This document shows positions 56,930 to 64,000 of a DNA stretch of 64,000 nt, one piece after another. The position numbers and the translations under genes are program-made. A model generated the notes under the pieces. That model did not search any database and had not been told where the DNA came from. It saw nothing but the letters and a program-made list of their open reading frames with translations. The DNA comes from Fundidesulfovibrio magnetotacticus (GTDB lineage: Bacteria; Desulfobacterota; Desulfovibrionia; Desulfovibrionales; Desulfovibrionaceae): assembly GCF_013019105.1 (NCBI RefSeq), contig NZ_BLTE01000001.1, positions 62,001 to 126,000 on the forward strand. The letters are read 5' to 3'. How positions within the stretch are numbered: the first letter of the stretch is position 1; each line of letters starts with the position of its first letter.

Positions 56930-58456
56930 ATGCGCGATTTTCGTCTCGACATCTATGATCTCGACTCCAAACGCCTGGAATCCCTTCCGGTAAGCCACCG
57001 GGACGTGGACCGCATCCGGGAGCAGGCGAGCGACGAGCCGGTCTCACCACTTCTCGCCAGCTGGATTGAAAACCTGCTCGACCAGGCCGGATATCGCCTG
57101 GACGGCAAGGCCCAGCTGATGGAAGCGGCGCGGCTCATACTCGGTCAGGACGCCCGCACGCTCCAGCTGAGGGCGCGCCGCAAAACCGCCGCGCAGCGCC
57201 CGCCGGAGCGCGAAGCAGCCCCCCCCGTAAGCGTGCTGCGCTGCAAGGACCCCGCACAGGAGGCCAGGCGTTTGGCCCGCGAACTTGCCGCCCAGGGGCA
57301 CGTGCCGGTCTTCTGGAACATGCGGGCAGGCCTGCGCTTCGAGCTGGACTACGCCGCGCCGGAAACCGGCGGTCAGGATACGCCGGTGCTTACGGATCTC
57401 GCCGACCTGCTCTCGTTCATCCTGCGTGCACCCAACCGGAGGTTGGCCTACATCCTGGAGGACTACCAGGAAGCCCTTGACGCGGCGGACGCGGCGGGAC
57501 GCGCCAAGACGAACCGACTGCTGGAAGAGGTTCGCACGGCGCTTGCCGACCGCGATGAAAAGGTGGTGGCCCTGGTGCGGGAAGCGCCCCCCGCGCCCGT
57601 CTTCGCACCGTCGGCTGAGTTGTCGCCTGGTCCGGAAGTCGCGCCCGGGGGCTCGCTGCTCGCCCGCCACGCCGTCAACCTCACCGACCCGCGACGCCTG
57701 GCCCAGGCCAAGCCCGTGATCGCCATGGAGGCCTACATCCGCAGGGCGGCCCAGATCCTCATACAGATGGAGACCAACAACCCGCTCCTGGTGGGGCATC
57801 CCGGCGTGGGCAAGACCGCCGTGGCCGAGGGACTCGCCCGGCTCATGGCCCAGGACGACTGCCCCCCGAGGCTCAAAGGCCGCAGCCTGTACAGCCTTTC
57901 CCTGGCGAGCCTCATCGCGGGAACCCGCTACCGGGGCGACCTGGAAGACAGGGTGGACGCCCTGCTCCGCGAAGTGACCGCCAACAAGGACCGCGTCATC
58001 GTCTTCATCGATGAAATCCACACGCTGATGAACGCGGGCGCGTCCGAAGGCGGGCTCGGCCTTTCCGAAACGCTGAAACCGGCACTGGCCAGGGGCGACT
58101 TCCCCTGCATGGGCGCCACCACGCGCGAAGGCGCTGCCCTCCTGGCGGAGGACCCCGCATTGGCCCGCCGATTCAAGCTTATCGCCGTTTCCGAGCCGGA
58201 CCGGGACACGGCCGTGGCCATCGTCACGGGCGTTGCCGCCTGTTTCGAACGTCACCACGGACTGTCCATCGCACCCGGCGCGTTGGCGGCGGCCGTCGAC
58301 CTGAGCATCTCGGGACTTGCCGATGCATTCCTACCAGGAAAGGCGGTTTCTCTCCTCGATGGAGCGGCGGCTTACTGCGCGATGTGCGGCTCCGGGCATG
58401 TCACGGAAGAAGACATCGCGGAAGAATTGAGAAGAATAATCAGCTTCAGGATGTGA
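56930..58456 (+). CDS. ClpA/B D1-like AAA+ ATPase, single complete module
   Basis: A 508-residue AAA+ protein. The C-terminal half resembles the first ATPase of ClpA/ClpB: Walker A GHPGVGKT near residue 288, pore-like SLASLIAGTRYRGDLEDRV, Walker B VIVFIDEIHTL near 358, sensor CMGATTREG and the arginine-finger region LARRFKLIAV. No second (D2) module follows. The N-terminal half contains a degenerate domain (PVFWNMRAGLRFELDY, LAYILEDYQEAL) with no Walker A. An unfoldase or disassembly motor with a dedicated partner is likely. Its position between tmRNA and the magnetosome genes may be incidental. Confidence 0.75.
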   Translation: MRDFRLDIYDLDSKRLESLPVSHRDVDRIREQASDEPVSPLLASWIENLLDQAGYRLDGKAQLMEAARLILGQDARTLQLRARRKTAAQRPPEREAAPPVSVLRCKDPAQEARRLARELAAQGHVPVFWNMRAGLRFELDYAAPETGGQDTPVLTDLADLLSFILRAPNRRLAYILEDYQEALDAADAAGRAKTNRLLEEVRTALADRDEKVVALVREAPPAPVFAPSAELSPGPEVAPGGSLLARHAVNLTDPRRLAQAKPVIAMEAYIRRAAQILIQMETNNPLLVGHPGVGKTAVAEGLARLMAQDDCPPRLKGRSLYSLSLASLIAGTRYRGDLEDRVDALLREVTANKDRVIVFIDEIHTLMNAGASEGGLGLSETLKPALARGDFPCMGATTREGAALLAEDPALARRFKLIAVSEPDRDTAVAIVTGVAACFERHHGLSIAPGALAAAVDLSISGLADAFLPGKAVSLLDGAAAYCAMCGSGHVTEEDIAEELRRIISFRM

Positions 58457-58628
58457 TGTGCCCAGCACAGACCTACTCGATACAGATTCTCTTCGCGCAT
58501 CAAAAGCAATCAAAGGGTGGATATAACGCATATCGATTGACAATAATAATTTTCCTTACTAGTTTGCACTTCATGAAGGTCACACCGGTGGTTGTTCAGC
58601 CGGCCAATCCGATGGAAGGCGTACTCCC

Positions 58629-59879
58629 ATGTTGTATCCGACCGAGCACTCCGACAATCAGGAAGCGATCTGGGTAACCACTCCGGTCTTCTCATCTTCC
58701 CGGAAGGTTTGCGGCAGGAAGTTGCACATGCTGGTGCCACAAAGCGCGTGCGCCCCGGGAAATGCCACAGGCATGGACCTCGCGCCCTCGGCGGCGCAAC
58801 CCTCCAGGGGCAACGGCGGTGTGGGCGGCAACCAGTTGACCATTGTGGACATCCCCTTCCCGCTCCTGGACGATGGACTCCTGGCTGAACTCCCACCAGC
58901 GGACACCGTGCTCAGCCTGAGGCCGGACGACGCGACATCCACGGAAACGCTTGCCCGCGCGAGGGCGGCCAAGGCTCGCGGCTTCCGCTTCATGCTCTCT
59001 CGCTGCAGACGCGAGACCAAAGTTGGCGCGTTCATTCCCCTGTGCGAGTTTCTGAGCATCGACTTCGCCAGCGACCACGGCATCAACCTCGACATCGTCA
59101 AGGCGCTCAAGCGCTACAGTCTCACGGCGGCCGCAAGCAACCTCGCCTCCTGGGAGGAATTCGATCTTGCCGTTCGCTGCGGGTTCGACCTTTTCGGCGG
59201 GTCGTTCTTCCACAAGGTGGAGCTGGGAAGCAACAAGGTGAAAACCCTTCCGCAGGTCAAGCTCAACCTCATGCGGCAGCTCTCCAAGAGCATTGACGAG
59301 ATCGACATCAACGAGGTCATCAAGACCGTATCGCTTGATGCCAATCTGTGCATCCAATTGTTGCGCATGGTGAACTCCGCCGCCTTTTCCTTGCCATCAC
59401 CTGTTGACTCCATCAGCCACGCTGTCCGGGTGCTCGGCATGGCGGCTTTGAAGCAGTGGATCAGCGTCGCCATGCTCTCCGAGCTGGATTCCAGCGACAA
59501 GGGGCAGGAGTTGATGTTCCGCGCACTGCACCGCGCCACCTTCCTGAGCCAGCTCTCGCAGGCAGGAGCCCTGCAGGGCATGGACACCGACCGGCTCTTT
59601 CTGTTAGGCATGTTGTCTTGCGCCGATGCGCTTTTTGGCGTGGAAATGGTGGATTTGACGACAGAACTCCAATTGCCTGAAGACTTGTCCGACGCTCTTT
59701 GCGCAAAGCAGCAGTCGGAATGGGCCTGGGTCGTCTCCATGCTTCAGGCGATTGAAGACAACAGACCCGAAGAAGCGCGACGGCATGTGGTGTTCAGGGG
59801 GCTTGACCCCATGCTGACCGCGCGACTCTACATGTCATCCTGTCGTCTCGTGGACTGCATGCTCAAGGGACTTGCCTAG
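58629..59879 (+). CDS. EAL-like/HDOD signalling protein
   Basis: A 416-residue YuxH-type protein. The N-terminal ~200 residues resemble a degenerate EAL domain (it retains FIPLCEFLSIDFAS but I see no intact E-A-L or metal-ligand set, so phosphodiesterase activity is unlikely). The C-terminal half is an HDOD domain (LCIQLLRMVNSAAFSLPSPV, ISHAVRVLGMAALKQWISV), a hydrolase-like fold without metal ligands used in regulatory complexes. It lies about 110 bases upstream of mamI in the same direction, and may regulate the magnetosome operon or motility; that is only positional inference. Confidence 0.8.
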   Translation: MLYPTEHSDNQEAIWVTTPVFSSSRKVCGRKLHMLVPQSACAPGNATGMDLAPSAAQPSRGNGGVGGNQLTIVDIPFPLLDDGLLAELPPADTVLSLRPDDATSTETLARARAAKARGFRFMLSRCRRETKVGAFIPLCEFLSIDFASDHGINLDIVKALKRYSLTAAASNLASWEEFDLAVRCGFDLFGGSFFHKVELGSNKVKTLPQVKLNLMRQLSKSIDEIDINEVIKTVSLDANLCIQLLRMVNSAAFSLPSPVDSISHAVRVLGMAALKQWISVAMLSELDSSDKGQELMFRALHRATFLSQLSQAGALQGMDTDRLFLLGMLSCADALFGVEMVDLTTELQLPEDLSDALCAKQQSEWAWVVSMLQAIEDNRPEEARRHVVFRGLDPMLTARLYMSSCRLVDCMLKGLA

Positions 59880-59990
59880 AATGATGCCCCCCCCCCGCAT
59901 TGCAGCAGGCTTACAGCACGACAAGGTTGCGTACGCCGTACAGTTGATAACCACTATCAAGCTTGACCTAAACAACACAGGAGGACCATA

Positions 59991-60176
59991 ATGGTTCACA
60001 TCATTCTGGGGCTTTTGCTCATGGCGCTGGGCGTCTGGGGCCTCTATGACGAGTATTATTACGTTGTGGACTTCCTGAAGGGCAGCATCCCGTTGGCACT
60101 GATGGCGGGCGGACTCCTTGCCGCACTGGCGGGGTTCGTGCCGGTCAAGCAAGAGGAGGAATTGTGCGATGAGTAA
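59991..60176 (+). CDS. mamI: Magnetosome membrane protein MamI
   Basis: A 61-residue protein with two membrane segments. It reads IILGLLLMALGVWGLYDEYY, a short loop and FLKGSIPLALMAGGLLAALA, the pattern of MamI, which is needed for magnetosome vesicle formation or early magnetite nucleation. A perfect AGGAGG site lies seven bases before the ATG. It opens the magnetosome operon of this window; its last eight bases overlap mamA. Confidence 0.85.
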   Translation: MVHIILGLLLMALGVWGLYDEYYYVVDFLKGSIPLALMAGGLLAALAGFVPVKQEEELCDE

Positions 60177-60969
60177 GGGCGATCGCAGCAAGAGCGAGTT
60201 TCCCGAAGAGGATATTCTCGAGGACGTGGCCGAACCCGTGGAGGCGGCCGACGAGGACGAACAGCCCGAGCCCCCCAAGAAGGGCAAGGCAAAGCCGAAG
60301 AAACCGCGCCGCGAGGAAGAATCCGGCGTGGGAGAATCGCCCAGCCTGTACCTGCATTCCGCGCTGCTCCTGAGCGGCAGGCTGCTCAACAGGATGCTCA
60401 ACTGGTACAACAGCATCTTCAGCCTGACCCCCAAGGACAAGGCCAAGATGTACCGGAACCTGAGCCGCCGCGCCATCGTTGCCGGCGAGCCCTCCGAGGC
60501 CATCCGCTACCTGAAGGAGTGGGCCAAGAACGATCGAACCGACGTGGAACCCGTCTATCAGATGGGCGTGGCGCTCTCCATGATGGGCGACTACGCGCGG
60601 GCCACCGGCGCTTTCGACAAGGTGCTCAAGCTGCGCCCCAACCACGTCATGGCCGCCTACCGCAAGAGCGCGGTGCTGCTCAAACTCAAGAAGTTCCCCG
60701 AAGCCGCCGAGAACCTCGAGCGCGTGGTGGAGGCCATGGCCGACGACGCCCGCGCCTATTATCTGCTCGGCCTGGCCTACGAGGGCATGGGCAACCTGGA
60801 GAAGGGCGTGGCCGCCATGAGCAAGGCCGTGGAACTGGACCCGGAAGAGATCAAGTACCACCAGCACCTGGGCTTCATGAACGTCCGCCGCGACGACCAC
60901 AAGACGGCGGCGGAGCACTTCACCAAGGTCATGGAGCTGGAGCGCGAGCACAACGGGGAAGAGTCCTGA
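60169..60969 (+). CDS. mamA: Magnetosome TPR protein MamA
   Basis: A 266-residue TPR protein that in other magnetotactic bacteria coats magnetosomes and recruits partners. The TPR helices occupy residues about 85-255 (YQMGVALSMMGDYARATGAF, YLLGLAYEGMGNLEKGVAA). The N-terminal ~50 residues form a Glu/Asp- then Lys/Pro-rich extension (EQPEPPKKGKAKPKKPRREE), longer than in the Magnetospirillum protein. The ATG at 60169 has AAGAGGAGGA upstream and overlaps mamI by eight bases, implying coupled translation. Confidence 0.85.
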   Translation: MSKGDRSKSEFPEEDILEDVAEPVEAADEDEQPEPPKKGKAKPKKPRREEESGVGESPSLYLHSALLLSGRLLNRMLNWYNSIFSLTPKDKAKMYRNLSRRAIVAGEPSEAIRYLKEWAKNDRTDVEPVYQMGVALSMMGDYARATGAFDKVLKLRPNHVMAAYRKSAVLLKLKKFPEAAENLERVVEAMADDARAYYLLGLAYEGMGNLEKGVAAMSKAVELDPEEIKYHQHLGFMNVRRDDHKTAAEHFTKVMELEREHNGEES

Positions 60970-60991
60970 TCCGGACGAGACCCGTCTTGCC

Positions 60992-61954
60992 ATGAAGATA
61001 CGCTTTTTGGGAGCGGCGTTCTTGGTCGCGGCTTGGTGGGTGGCGGCAATCGCGGCCGAACCCGTCTACTACGACCCGACGATCAAGAACATCATCAGTA
61101 AAGACTGCAGCCGTTGTCACTCCGGGCCTCTGCGCAACCTCATGGACTACTCCAGCGTGAAGGCCTACGCGGACAGCGGCATGCTGGAGGCCATGCTCGT
61201 GGGACTGATGCGACAATTCGCCGGCGCGGACGGCCCCGTGATCCTGGACTGGATCGCGGCGGGAGCCCCCAAGGCGCCGCCGAAACCGGCGTCGGGGGCC
61301 GTCGCCGCCGCCGCAACGCAGGTCTACTACGAGCCGACCATCCGCGACATCATCCGCAAGGACTGCCTGCGCTGCCACACCGGCGGAACAAGGGACCTGC
61401 GGGACTGGGACAGCGTTCGGGCCTATGCGCAAAACGGCATGCTGGAGGCCATGGTGTTGGGCTCCATGCGCCGCTTCGCCAACCAGGATGCGGACATCAT
61501 CCTGCAATGGCTGCGCAACGGCGCCCCGGAGAATCCCCCGAGGGCGGGGCGCGCCGCCCCCGCCGTGGCCGCAGCAACGCAACCGCTGCCCCAGGGACAG
61601 GGCCTCGCGCCCGCGCCGCCCTGCCCCCCGGGAGCCGGTCCGGGCAACGCGCCCGGCGGCGGTCTGGGCCAGGGGCACGGCCCCGGCGGCGGGGCCGGAA
61701 GACATCCGGGAGCGGCCCCCGTCGCCCCAGGTCAGCTGACTTACGAGGGGACCATCCAGGGGCTTCTGGCGCAGGACTGCATGCGCTGCCACCTGGGTCC
61801 GTTCCGGAAGATGACGACCTACGAAGACGTGAAAATGTATGTGGACAACGGCCTGTTCGAGGCGCTGGTCATGCCTGGCGGCCAGATGCACCGCTTCGCG
61901 GGCCCCAATACGAGAATCTACCTGGCCTGGGTGCGCGCGGGCGCGCCGAGATAG
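60992..61954 (+). CDS. Triheme c-type cytochrome of the magnetosome operon
   Basis: A 320-residue exported protein built from three copies of a ~65-residue monoheme unit. Each starts Y-(D/E)-x-T-I, has CxxCH (Cys39-His43, Cys125-His129, Cys263-His267), and ends W-(I/L/V)-x-x-G-A-P. A Met at 73, 159 and 299 (in M-x-x-F-A) is the probable sixth haem ligand. Copies two and three are separated by a Pro/Gly/Ala-rich linker of about 70 residues. A signal sequence (FLGAAFLVAAWWVAAIAA) exports it. Magnetosome proteins MamE, MamP and MamT carry c-type haem domains for iron redox control; the motif context here differs from those magnetochromes, so the role as electron carrier is inferred. Confidence 0.8.
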   Translation: MKIRFLGAAFLVAAWWVAAIAAEPVYYDPTIKNIISKDCSRCHSGPLRNLMDYSSVKAYADSGMLEAMLVGLMRQFAGADGPVILDWIAAGAPKAPPKPASGAVAAAATQVYYEPTIRDIIRKDCLRCHTGGTRDLRDWDSVRAYAQNGMLEAMVLGSMRRFANQDADIILQWLRNGAPENPPRAGRAAPAVAAATQPLPQGQGLAPAPPCPPGAGPGNAPGGGLGQGHGPGGGAGRHPGAAPVAPGQLTYEGTIQGLLAQDCMRCHLGPFRKMTTYEDVKMYVDNGLFEALVMPGGQMHRFAGPNTRIYLAWVRAGAPR

Positions 61955-61996
61955 TGCGGTTGATTCATCCCAGCAGATGAAGGGCGAGAGGAAACC

Positions 61997-62332
61997 ATGA
62001 GAATCCCCCACATCGTATGCGGCCTGCTTGCTTTCGCGGTCGGCCTGTTCCTGACCTACCTTTGGAGCCCGCTCGTCGTGGGCGTGTTCAAGGGGGCCGT
62101 GCAGCCCATCGCGCTGATCATCGGCCTGCTCGCGCTGCTCTCGGTGGTCTTCGACAAGACCCAGTACAAGAAGATCAACCTCGTGGCGGCCGTTCTGCTT
62201 CTGGCGGTGGGTGGATACGGGCTCTACGACGAATGGATCGCCACGAAGGATTTCTGCATCGGCTTTGCGCCCGTGCTTCTCGTGGGATTCGGTCTTCTGG
62301 CCGTCATGCACGGGATCCGGAACCACAAATAA
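61997..62332 (+). CDS. Tandem MamI-like membrane protein
   Basis: A 111-residue hydrophobic protein. Its first half (HIVCGLLAFAVG, FKGAVQPIALIIGLLALL) and second half (AAVLLLAVGGYGLYDEW, APVLLVGFGLLAVM) each align with MamI of this operon, with the GLYDE motif exact in the second half. It thus looks like a MamI duplication fused in tandem with four membrane segments. A GAGAGGA site precedes the ATG at 61997. Possibly one of the Mad proteins of delta-proteobacterial magnetosome clusters; I cannot name which. Confidence 0.7.
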   Translation: MRIPHIVCGLLAFAVGLFLTYLWSPLVVGVFKGAVQPIALIIGLLALLSVVFDKTQYKKINLVAAVLLLAVGGYGLYDEWIATKDFCIGFAPVLLVGFGLLAVMHGIRNHK

Positions 62333-62347
62333 TTCGCGAGACACTCC

Positions 62348-63103
62348 ATGGGTTCCAACCGCATATCCCGGATGATCGTGAAAGCGTACGGCAAGAAATT
62401 CAATCTTGTCCAGCGCACCGAGCCATCCTCCAACAACTTCCAGCACTACTGGGACATGCTGGTTGAGCGCATCCCGCAGCTTGCGAACTACAAGTTTCAG
62501 ATCATACTCGCCCTCACCTGCGGATCGCTGCTGCTGGCCTGCATCATCTACTTCAACATGCTCACCACCGCCGACCACGCCTGGCAACGCAGCGCGGGAC
62601 AGGTTGAAGTGTTCATGCAGCGTCGCAACGACATTTCCATCAACCTCTCCAAGGCCGTGCAGGGTTACTCCGCCTACGAGCGGACGGTGATGACCGAGGT
62701 CGTCAAACTGCGCAGCCTGATCCGCCCCGGCGACCTCAAAAGCGGCAAACTGGACGATGTGCTCAAAGGCATGCGGGAAAACCAGGCCGCGGTCGGCAAG
62801 GACCCGGTCGCGGGCAAGGACGCCGCCGCCCTCATGGGCAGCATGGTCGGCCTGTTCGCGGTGGCTGAACAATACCCGGACCTGAAACTCTCCGCCAACT
62901 TCCAGAGCCTTATGGCCGCCCTCATCGAAGTCGAGAAGGACCTCGCCCAGGAGCGCGTCAAGCTCAACGAGGCCATCTTCGCCTACGCCGAACTGACGGA
63001 CCACTTCCCTTCGCGCTATTTCGCGGCGCTCTTCGGCTTCAAGGCCCCCGATTATTTCAAGGCAACTCAGGACGCCAGGGCGCTTAACCCCGTGCAGTTC
63101 TAA
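62348..63103 (+). CDS. mamQ: Magnetosome protein MamQ (LemA family)
   Basis: A 251-residue LemA-type protein. One membrane helix lies near residues 50-70 (QIILALTCGSLLLACIIYFN), followed by a long helical domain (WQRSAGQVEVFMQRRNDISI, NLSKAVQGYSAYERTVMTEV). MamQ is required for magnetosome vesicle formation. Here the N-terminal cytosolic part has about 48 residues. It follows the tandem MamI-like gene by 15 bases. Confidence 0.82.
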   Translation: MGSNRISRMIVKAYGKKFNLVQRTEPSSNNFQHYWDMLVERIPQLANYKFQIILALTCGSLLLACIIYFNMLTTADHAWQRSAGQVEVFMQRRNDISINLSKAVQGYSAYERTVMTEVVKLRSLIRPGDLKSGKLDDVLKGMRENQAAVGKDPVAGKDAAALMGSMVGLFAVAEQYPDLKLSANFQSLMAALIEVEKDLAQERVKLNEAIFAYAELTDHFPSRYFAALFGFKAPDYFKATQDARALNPVQF

Positions 63104-63120
63104 GACAACTCGAAAGCACC

Positions 63121-63621
63121 ATGTCGGAAGACACCTACCTTGACAGCCTCCCCATCTTCGGATGGGGCCCCATCCGCAAGAGGCTGGCCTATCTCGGCGT
63201 GTTCCTCTTCCTGTGCACGGTGTACGCGGTCAATTCCGACTACAACTTCGCTACGGGGAGCGGCAACCTGAGCATGGTGCTGTTTCTCGCGGCCAACGTG
63301 TACTTTCCGGTCAAGCGGATCGTTTTGCATTACAGGCTGAAGGGCACCCAGGAGATCATGCGCCAGCTTCTGATTTATCACATCTGGCTCAACACTTTCT
63401 CCTTCCTGGCTGCATGCGTGCATTGCTATGTTGCCCTGTGGGGCAACTTCTGGCTGATGGTTGCACTTTCACTTATGGGATTCCTGACTTTTTTTGGCTT
63501 TCTCATGTGGATCAAGTATCAGCCGAACAGAATGAAGAAAGGCATTTACATTTTGCATACGCAGCAGTTCCTGTTCTTCATCATGATTTTTGCAATGCTC
63601 AAAGGGCATTACGTCGTCTAA
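63121..63621 (+). CDS. Four-helix membrane protein with paired His (b-haem candidate)
   Basis: A 166-residue integral membrane protein with four predicted helices. Helix three carries His87 and His101 at H-x13-H spacing (HIWLNTFSFLAACVH), the spacing of bis-His haem helices in ferric-reductase-type cytochromes. Helix four has His146 and His163. The protein could be a small b-type cytochrome moving electrons across the magnetosome membrane, possibly to the triheme protein. I do not recognise a named Mad family. It is 17 bases after mamQ. Confidence 0.6.
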   Translation: MSEDTYLDSLPIFGWGPIRKRLAYLGVFLFLCTVYAVNSDYNFATGSGNLSMVLFLAANVYFPVKRIVLHYRLKGTQEIMRQLLIYHIWLNTFSFLAACVHCYVALWGNFWLMVALSLMGFLTFFGFLMWIKYQPNRMKKGIYILHTQQFLFFIMIFAMLKGHYVV

Positions 63622-63634
63622 CGAGGAGAAGTCC

Positions 63635-63763
63635 ATGGCGCTTATACACACCATAGGCATCCTGATCGGCCTTGGCACGTTGGTGGCCTCCGTGATTTTG
63701 TACAGGGGCGCCCACAACCTGGAGCAATCCATCCGGGACGAACTGAGCGACGTGGACGAGTAA
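63635..63763 (+). CDS. Small single-pass membrane peptide, 42 residues
   Basis: A short gene with a clear GAGGAG ribosome site and tight spacing inside the operon (13 bases after the preceding stop). The product has one membrane helix (TIGILIGLGTLVASVILYRG) and an acidic tail (RDELSDVDE). Its stop overlaps the mamB start (TAATG), so translation is coupled. The compactness and site quality make it a real gene. Small membrane proteins often stabilise cytochrome or transporter complexes. Confidence 0.65.
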   Translation: MALIHTIGILIGLGTLVASVILYRGAHNLEQSIRDELSDVDE

Positions 63764-64000
63764 TGAAGTACAAAGCCTGCGAGCGTTGCTTCCGTTCCGT
63801 CGGAATGGTGAACATCATCGGAAACGTGATGATGATCGTGCTGAAGGCCTACCTTGGTGTGGTAGGCGGCAGCAAAGGTCTCATCGCGGACGCCATCCAT
63901 TCCGTGGCGGACCTTTTGGCTACCTTCGTCATGATCATCGGCATGCGCCTTTCGGCTCAAAAGCCCGACGAGGACTATCCGGACGGCTACGGCAAGACCG
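63763..64000 (+). CDS. mamB: Magnetosome cation diffusion facilitator MamB (3' partial)
   Basis: The first 79 residues of a cation diffusion facilitator, cut by the window edge. The N-terminal C-x-x-C (ACERC) and the metal-site helix IADAIHSVADL (Asp...His-x3-Asp) match MamB, the CDF transporter needed for magnetosome vesicle formation and iron loading. MamM is the alternative paralogue; the Cys pair close to the N-terminus favours MamB. The start codon overlaps the upstream small gene stop. Confidence 0.85.
   Translation, partial: MKYKACERCFRSVGMVNIIGNVMMIVLKAYLGVVGGSKGLIADAIHSVADLLATFVMIIGMRLSAQKPDEDYPDGYGKT

Noticed and set aside
58629-59879. EAL/HDOD protein as an active c-di-GMP phosphodiesterase
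   Set aside because: I could not find an intact EAL motif or the metal-binding residues; the N-terminal part appears degenerate.

Overview
The window looks like a chromosome segment of a GC-rich sulfate-reducer-type delta-proteobacterium (Desulfobacterota, Desulfovibrionaceae-like) that is probably magnetotactic. This rests on the rpsU-yqeY-mutS2-dnaG-rpoD operon, a SiaABCD module, a tmRNA with an -ALAA tag and, at the right edge, the start of a magnetosome gene cluster of deltaproteobacterial type. The lineage is inferred from gene content and was not searched.

Layout. (1) 1-1732: end of a GT4 glycosyltransferase and an unrecognised coiled-coil/HTH protein. (2) 1924-22231: a roughly 20 kb block, almost all on the minus strand, of predicted exported cysteine and serine peptidase homologues. 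In transcription order these are an EF-hand protein, a caspase-like protein with an EF-hand, an ECF sigma factor and its zinc-finger anti-sigma factor, a caspase-DUF4384 protein, a PPC-like secreted protein, a trypsin-like protease, a caspase homologue that has lost its catalytic His, two giant TPR-CHAT proteins and a WD40-caspase. (3) 22579-29929: the macromolecular synthesis operon and HU. (4) 30154-38031: rsmA, a Met/Cys-metabolism PLP enzyme, an AhpF-like fusion, small secreted or membrane proteins, a sigma-54 activator and a cysteine-rich DUF6125-like protein. (5) 38301-38909: two tandem, paralogous, structured non-coding RNAs with matching promoters and a terminator each. (6) 38923-55932: EttA, an ornithine-cyclodeaminase-like enzyme, SiaABCD, an RND efflux pair, an M23 peptidase, a quinone-reductase-like enzyme, an acyl-CoA synthetase and a cupin regulator. 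(7) 56060-56498: tmRNA and its terminator. (8) 56930-64000: a ClpA/B-like AAA+ protein, an EAL/HDOD protein, then mamI, mamA, a triheme cytochrome, a double-MamI-like protein, mamQ, a His-rich membrane protein, a 42-residue membrane peptide and mamB (cut by the window edge).

How parts work together. In the peptidase block, the sigma/anti-sigma pair sits upstream of a near-continuous run of exported caspase, CHAT and trypsin-like proteins. This suggests an envelope proteolytic cascade under ECF control, with calcium (EF-hands) and protein-scaffold (TPR, WD40) sensing. The magnetosome operon begins with MamI and MamA and adds electron-transfer and membrane proteins that could control iron redox state in the magnetosome. 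SiaABCD links an envelope-sensing phosphatase/kinase switch to c-di-GMP synthesis.

The strongest candidates for undescribed biology are the caspase/CHAT/ECF block and the tandem structured RNA pair.
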